Positions 23,393 to 27,856 of a stretch of 27,856 bases of DNA are shown piece after piece. Every line of letters starts with the position of its first letter. Position 1 is the first letter of the stretch. The stretch spans positions 1-27,856 of the forward strand of contig PBSR01000107.1 in NCBI GenBank assembly GCA_002726335.1, read 5' to 3'. Source of the DNA: Gemmatimonadaceae bacterium. Its GTDB lineage: Bacteria; Latescibacterota; UBA2968; UBA8231. The notes beneath the pieces are model-generated. The model ran no database searches. It was not told the DNA's origin and saw only the letters and a list, made by a program, of their open reading frames with translations. The position numbers and the translations under genes were made by a program.

Positions 23393-24622
23393 CTACGCGC
23401 CCTCTTCCCGCAGGCGCGTGCGGACCTGCACCTCCCCGTGCAGAGTCCGGTGCACGGGGCAGCGATCCGCGATCTCGAGCAGTCGCTGACGCTGTGATGG
23501 TTCCAATTCGCCCGTGAGTGTGATCTCCCGTTCGATCTGATCCACCTGGCCCTGCCGTGACTCGCACTCGGCACAGTCGCGGGCGTGGATCTTGTCATGT
23601 TCCAGAATTACCTCCACTCCCTGCAGATCCCAACCTTTGCGGTCCGCGTACATGCGCAATGTCATCGCCGTACACGTTCCGAGGGAAGCCAACAACAGGT
23701 CGTAGGGTCCCGGACCCAGGTCACCACCTCCCGAGGACAGGGGCTCGTCGGCCACCAGTGAATGGCCGGCGGCGCGCACGTCCGCGCGGTACTTTTCCCG
23801 ACCGATGTTGACCACAACCCCCTCATTCGGCGGCTGTGGAGTAAAGTTCAGAGAATCCACTTCATCGACATACCGTCGGCTCCACGAAGCGATCACGGCG
23901 CCCGCGTACCGGGCATCCCCCTCGTCGCGCAACAGATGATCGGCGCCATCGAGGCTGACGAAGCTCTTGGGATGGCGTGCGGTTTCAAAGATCTGCGCCG
24001 CGTTGTCCACACCGACGATGTCATCGAAAGGTGCGTGCAGGACCAGCAGCGCCCGATTCAGCGAGCCGATGGTCTCACGCATACGTGTTGCTTCCAGGTC
24101 CTCGAGGAACTGCCGTCGGATGGTGAAGGAGCGGCCGGCAATCTGGACCTGGGCCTCGCCGTCGCGCTCGATGGCTTCCCGCGATGAGGTGAGCAGGCGA
24201 CCGACGTGCTCCGGATCAGAGGGGGCGCCGATGGTGGCCACCGCCTGGCAGCTGTCGATGCGTGAGGCCGCCTGAAGGACAGCGGCGCCACCGAAGGAAT
24301 GGCCCACCAGCAGACCGGGACCGTGGCCGCTGGTGGACTCCAGGTGATGGGCTGCGGCCACCAGATCTTCGACGTTGGAAGAGAAGTGGGTCTCGGCGAA
24401 GTCACCCTCGCTCTCACCGAGGCCGGTAAAGTCGAAGCGCAGCGTGGCGAACCCCGCCTCGGCCAGGGCTTCGCCGATATGGTAGGCGGCGCGCAGGTTC
24501 TTGGAGCAGGTGAAGCAGTGGGCGAACAGGGCCCAGGCACGCGGTGTGCCCGCCGGCAGCACCAGGCGAGCGCTGAGCCTCTGGCCCCGTCCGTTGTCGA
24601 AGGTCTGATGAATCTCCCGCAA
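23393..24622 (-). CDS. Alpha/beta hydrolase-OsmC fusion protein
   Basis: A 409-residue two-domain protein. Residues 1-255 form an alpha/beta hydrolase with nucleophile elbow GHSFGG (S109), probable acid D200 or D201 in HAPFDDIV, and His H229 in GADHLL. Residues 265-409 form an OsmC/Ohr-type domain with the two redox cysteines expected for peroxide reduction, C317 in SLGTCTAMTLR and C388 in DRCPVHRTL. This fusion is a known architecture whose physiological substrate is unclear; it may pair ester hydrolysis with organic-peroxide or thiol chemistry. An extra C350-x-x-C353 lies between the two cysteines. The start is TTG at 24622, 15 bp after the end of the sialate O-acetylesterase remnant; no ATG gives a full domain, and a G-rich stretch lies about 7 nt upstream. 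Confidence 0.92.
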   Translation of the reverse strand: MREIHQTFDNGRGQRLSARLVLPAGTPRAWALFAHCFTCSKNLRAAYHIGEALAEAGFATLRFDFTGLGESEGDFAETHFSSNVEDLVAAAHHLESTSGHGPGLLVGHSFGGAAVLQAASRIDSCQAVATIGAPSDPEHVGRLLTSSREAIERDGEAQVQIAGRSFTIRRQFLEDLEATRMRETIGSLNRALLVLHAPFDDIVGVDNAAQIFETARHPKSFVSLDGADHLLRDEGDARYAGAVIASWSRRYVDEVDSLNFTPQPPNEGVVVNIGREKYRADVRAAGHSLVADEPLSSGGGDLGPGPYDLLLASLGTCTAMTLRMYADRKGWDLQGVEVILEHDKIHARDCAECESRQGQVDQIEREITLTGELEPSQRQRLLEIADRCPVHRTLHGEVQVRTRLREEGA

Positions 24623-24637
24623 GAAAGTACCCCCCTG

Positions 24638-26478
24638 TCAGCGGTGTGAGCGGAAGGGCGCCACCGGGAGGCCGGCGCCGTTGACGAGATTCGGTTCCGC
24701 CTCTTCATGCCAACCGAAGCGGACGAAGACGGGTGCGGAGACCTGCTCACTGGAAACGATGACCGTGGACCCGTCCACCTGCGCCTCGGCGGCGCGGCCC
24801 GGAGTAGGGGATGGCGCGGCCATAGGTCCGGGCCAGCGCCCATCCGGCGAGCCGGGAGCCGACGGTCTGTTTGTCCGTGGGATGGATGTCGTCGACGCTG
24901 CCCACATCGGTGATCACCGCCATGCCGGTGTCGCTGACACGGTCCATGACATCAGTCTGCGCCTCCCACAACAAGGGCAGTCTGTCCGGCGAGCCGTAGC
25001 GATAGGGGGCCAGCTGAGCGTAGTAGAACGCGAGAGGCTGTCCCCAGAGGCGTCGCCAGCTGCCGATGAGCGCTTCCATCTTGTCGGCGTAGGCAGCGCC
25101 GTCCCACAGGTTCGACTCTCCCTGATACCAGATGGCGCCGCGCACCGAGTACGGGATCAGCGGGTGGATCATGGCGTGGTACAGGGCCCCCGGCCGCTGT
25201 TGGTTTGCCGCCGGCGCCGGGGTCAGCTCGACGCCGGCCCGGTAGCGCCACGGACCGGCGAGGGAGAGCCTGTCGGCGCTGCCTCCACCCACAGGCGCAA
25301 CGAACATGTCTTCGGCATCGCTGCCCCAGAGGCCCCCCCAGCCATAGCCGTCGATGGCGCGCACCGCGATCGATCGGCGACCGGCCTTCACGAGATGACC
25401 CGGCACGGTGTACAGCCGGGCGTCATCCCAGAACTCGATGACACCGTCGGTGTAGTTGCCCGTAGTACCGACATGAGCACCATCGAACCAGGTGACATCG
25501 ACCTCATCGATCGGTCCCAGATGCAGCTCCAGGTCGCGTCCTGCCCAGGCATCGGGAATGTCGACGGTGCGGCGGAACCAGACCATGCCGTCAAAGGGCC
25601 CCAAGTCGCTGTCCTCCCAACGGCCAGGCACGTCCATGGAGGACCAATCCCCGTCGTCGGCCTGTGCCGCGGCCCAGGCGAGCTCCGTAGTGTCGGCTTC
25701 AGCGGCCCGCAGCTGCTCGAGTGAGATCTGGCGACGAGCCAGCATCTCGGCCGCCTCGCCGGATGGCTCCCCCGCCGAATCAGCCTCGGCGAGTCCGGTC
25801 TGCAGAGACTGATGAATCTGTCCAGACAAACTCGGCAGCAGCTGCCGCAGGGACACCAGGTCCGTCCATGGTTCGATGCGGGGTGCCGCCCCAGGAGGAG
25901 TGAATGAGACCGACGGGCACACCGAGCTCTTCATGTAGTCGGCGACCGAAGTAATAGCTGACGCCGGAAAACCGGCCCACCGTCTGCGGCGAGCAGACCT
26001 GCCATTCGGCCTCCACGTCACTTTGTGGACTGGCTGCCGTGGTGCGAGGGACGTAGAACAGTCTGATGCCCGGGTGATGGGCGGCATCGATCTCGGCTTC
26101 GGCATCGTCGGAGGCCGACACCGACCACTGCATGTTGGACTGTCCCGAGCCGATCCAGACTTCGCCGACGAGGACATCGTCGATGACGACGGGTTCACCA
26201 TCCCCTTCGATGACGAGTTGATGCGGTCCACCGGCGGACAACGGCGCCAGCCCCAAACGCCAGGTGCTGTCAGTGCCGACGTAGGCCTGTCCCGTCATGC
26301 CAGCCAGCGTCACTGTGATCGTCTGCTCTGGCGTCGCCCAACCCCAGACCATGACCGGTTGCGAACGTTGTACCACCATGTGGTCGGTGAACAGTGCCGG
26401 CAGGCGAAGGTCGGCGTCCGCCGTCAGGGCCGTGAAGAGAGTTGCTGCTACCAGCGTCAGTGAGCCAGGTCGAATCAT
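24638..26478 (-). pseudogene. Sialate O-acetylesterase, broken by a frameshift and an internal deletion
   Basis: Three frames together give a sialate O-acetylesterase (SGNH hydrolase with an inserted beta-sandwich), which removes O-acetyl groups from sialic acids or plant glycans. The first part (26478 to about 25879) has a signal peptide (MIRPGSLTLV to TADA), VWGWATP and the catalytic GSGQSNMQW (S114). The frame then shifts by one extra base near 25878: removing it turns the GTP-HRTMDG reading into GTP-IEPWTDL, the expected family sequence. The middle has the inserted domain (WEDSDLGPFDG, WFRRTVDIP), IWYQGESNLWDG and DIHPTDKQ. Near 24794 the text jumps from PYSGP to a third frame, AAEAQVDGSTVIVSS...FRSHR, skipping the roughly 45-50 residues normally between. 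GGAG lies 9 nt before the ATG. All three SGNH motifs remain but the protein cannot be made intact. Confidence 0.85.
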
Positions 26479-26493
26479 GAGTGGTTTCTCCGA

Positions 26494-26802
26494 TTACCAG
26501 TCCTTGCGGTAACTCCAAAGGGGACCCACCGGATTGTCGGCGGGGTCGCGGCGCGGAATGCGGCAGCCGCAGGTAGGACAGACGGGTACTTCGTTGAGCA
26601 CCGTGCGTGTGCACTGCGGGCACGGACGTACATGTCTGAGCGCCAGCCACAGACCGAAGGGGCCGAGCAGCAGCCCGAAGGCCGCCCACTTGACGATGGT
26701 CCCGCCGCGCCTTCGAGCCAGCCACAGTACGGCACCGCCGGTGGCCATCCAGGACGCGACAAGCACGCCGAAGCAGACAAGGGTGAGCACAATCCAACTC
26801 AC
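26494..26802 (-). CDS. Small membrane protein with C-terminal zinc ribbon
   Basis: A 102-residue protein with two hydrophobic segments (about 3-28 and 35-55) and, after an LRHVRPCPQC start, a four-cysteine zinc ribbon: C-P-Q-C (61-64) and C-P-T-C (75-78), followed by a further Cys (C80). The cytoplasmic zinc ribbon on a short membrane anchor is common, but no function is assigned. The GTG start overlaps the stop of the heparinase-like gene as GTGA, so it is translated in coupling with it. Its TAA lies 15 bp before the sialate O-acetylesterase start. Its role in that polysaccharide locus is unknown. Confidence 0.82.
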   Translation of the reverse strand: MSWIVLTLVCFGVLVASWMATGGAVLWLARRRGGTIVKWAAFGLLLGPFGLWLALRHVRPCPQCTRTVLNEVPVCPTCGCRIPRRDPADNPVGPLWSYRKDW

Positions 26803-27856
26803 CGGCTCAGTGGCTCCACCCGGGCCAGACCGTCACCGACGTGGACGCGCCACCGAGACGTGTCGCGGTGGATTTCCAGGGCGACGGAGTCGTCGTCATC
26901 CAGTTGACGCACTACGGGTGCCTTTCCTCCCAGCACAAAGACGGTGACGTAACGCGCATGTGAACCCCGTTGGCGACAGGTGATGGCGGTCCAGGCTCGC
27001 CCCGGATCTTCGAAGACATCGGCCTGGGCGCGCCATGCCGGCGAGCGGAAGGTGATCACCTCGTCGCAGAGGCTGACGAAACGGGCGCCCACCGGTACGT
27101 CTCCGGGCCAGAGCACGCCGAAGCTTTCGCCTCCTGTGGCGGTACGTTCATCCCACGGGGGCGTCGGCCAGGAGTGGGCGAACAGGCTCTGCCCACGAGG
27201 CTGCGTGGACAGGCCTGCCAGCTCTGCCTCCGGTCCGGGATCGCCGGCGCGACAAACATAGTCGATGGTGGTGGCTGCTTCCGCCTCGACATCGAAGACG
27301 TCGACGAGGATGGCTGAGCCATCATCACAGGACAGGAGGAGCAGGGCTCGATGGTAGAGCGCTTCGCAGGACGTGGGAACACCGAACGATTGCACCGGCA
27401 CGCGCACATCGGCGAAGGACCAGTCGCTCTCCCGCACCAGCGCCGACAGCTCACAGCGCCCCGAAGCTTCGACATCGCCGCCATCGAGCATCACTGTATT
27501 GTGCGACGCGGTGGACCGGATCCAGGCGTTGGCCGGGTGATCGGCGATGTAGCCGAGGTCGGGAAAGATCTCGCGGCCAGCGCTGAAGCCGAACAGCGAC
27601 AGGGGCGCCCTATGTCGGTGCCCACGACGTCCATCGCCGCCGTCCAGGTACAGCTGTGTGGAGCCAGGCCCCGCGCCGGCACCGATGCAGACGAGCCCCC
27701 GTCCACGCAGAAACCGATGGAGGGCGGATCGTTGCGGACCAGCTGCCGGGGCCGCCTCTTCCCCATTCATCAGCGGCACCCACGAAGTTTCGGGCGTCTC
27801 CCTCTGCACGTGGCCCACAGCGGCGAAACCGAGGCCGCCATCCCCGGGGTGCCCGC
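26799..27856 (-). CDS. Heparinase II/III-like protein, C-terminal part (cut by window edge)
   Basis: The frame is open to the right edge (352 residues seen), so the N-terminal alpha-helical toroid lies outside. Visible parts are the heparinase II/III beta-sandwich hallmarks: GSTQLYLDGGDGRRGHRHRA with the H-x-H pair, followed by LSLFGFSAGREIFPDLGYI, and the conserved RSTASHNTVMLDGG block that ends the catalytic region. Such polysaccharide lyases degrade uronate-containing glycans (heparin, heparan, alginate-like). Catalytic residues cannot be fully assigned because the part with the general base is missing. The GTG seen near 27818 is not a real start, because the frame continues upstream. It ends by overlapping the zinc-ribbon gene and is the first visible gene of a glycan locus that includes the sialate O-acetylesterase remnant. 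Confidence 0.88.
   Translation of the reverse strand, partial: GHPGDGGLGFAAVGHVQRETPETSWVPLMNGEEAAPAAGPQRSALHRFLRGRGLVCIGAGAGPGSTQLYLDGGDGRRGHRHRAPLSLFGFSAGREIFPDLGYIADHPANAWIRSTASHNTVMLDGGDVEASGRCELSALVRESDWSFADVRVPVQSFGVPTSCEALYHRALLLLSCDDGSAILVDVFDVEAEAATTIDYVCRAGDPGPEAELAGLSTQPRGQSLFAHSWPTPPWDERTATGGESFGVLWPGDVPVGARFVSLCDEVITFRSPAWRAQADVFEDPGRAWTAITCRQRGSHARYVTVFVLGGKAPVVRQLDDDDSVALEIHRDTSRWRVHVGDGLARVEPLSR

Overview
The window is GC-rich, densely coded bacterial DNA with no rRNA, tRNA, CRISPR array or insertion sequence that I could see. Two phytanoyl-CoA dioxygenase (PhyH)-like proteins, two Gfo/Idh/MocA oxidoreductases, a glucuronoyl-esterase-like protein, a heparinase II/III-like protein, a sialate O-acetylesterase and an SMP-30 lactonase together resemble the gene content of uncultivated glycan-degrading lineages such as Latescibacterota or Poribacteria, or some Planctomycetes. 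That placement is inference from gene content only.

Layout. (1) 1-5341, minus strand: PhyH, a propeller-like protein, an HrpB-type DEAH helicase and a GT-C-like membrane protein that runs off the left edge. The four genes overlap by 4, 19 and 10 bp and read as one transcription unit. (2) 5441-6322, plus: SMP-30/gluconolactonase, divergent from PhyH. (3) 6327-10773, minus: CE15-like esterase, five-bladed-propeller glycosidase-like protein, Gfo/Idh/MocA oxidoreductase, gamma-glutamylcyclotransferase-like protein, DUF423 membrane protein. No signal peptide is visible on the first three, so this looks like a cytoplasmic sugar/uronate-ester module. (4) 10792-11643, plus: nitrilase-superfamily amidase, whose start lies only 9-18 bp from the CE15 start. 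(5) 11655-22016, minus: hybrid-looking sensor histidine kinase (CBM9-like domain plus 7TM), GNAT, MFS exporter, Gfo/Idh/MocA, alpha/beta hydrolase, PhyH, a small winged-helix-like protein, and a secreted M16 zinc peptidase interrupted by one in-frame TAA. (6) 22252-23377: glutaredoxin (minus), a non-coding stretch with several palindromes, and a 78-residue protein of unknown function (plus) with a strong ribosome binding site. (7) 23393-27856, minus: heparinase II/III-like protein (cut by the right edge), zinc-ribbon membrane protein, a broken sialate O-acetylesterase, and an alpha/beta hydrolase-OsmC fusion.

The most notable points are the CBM9-like/7TM histidine kinase at the head of a metabolic and efflux cluster; an 11-bp direct repeat spaced exactly 21 bp over the -35 region of the M16 gene, next to a small winged-helix gene; and three lesions in two genes (a nonsense codon in M16; a one-base insertion and an internal deletion in the sialate O-acetylesterase). 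The lesions are either genuine decay or consensus errors of the assembly.
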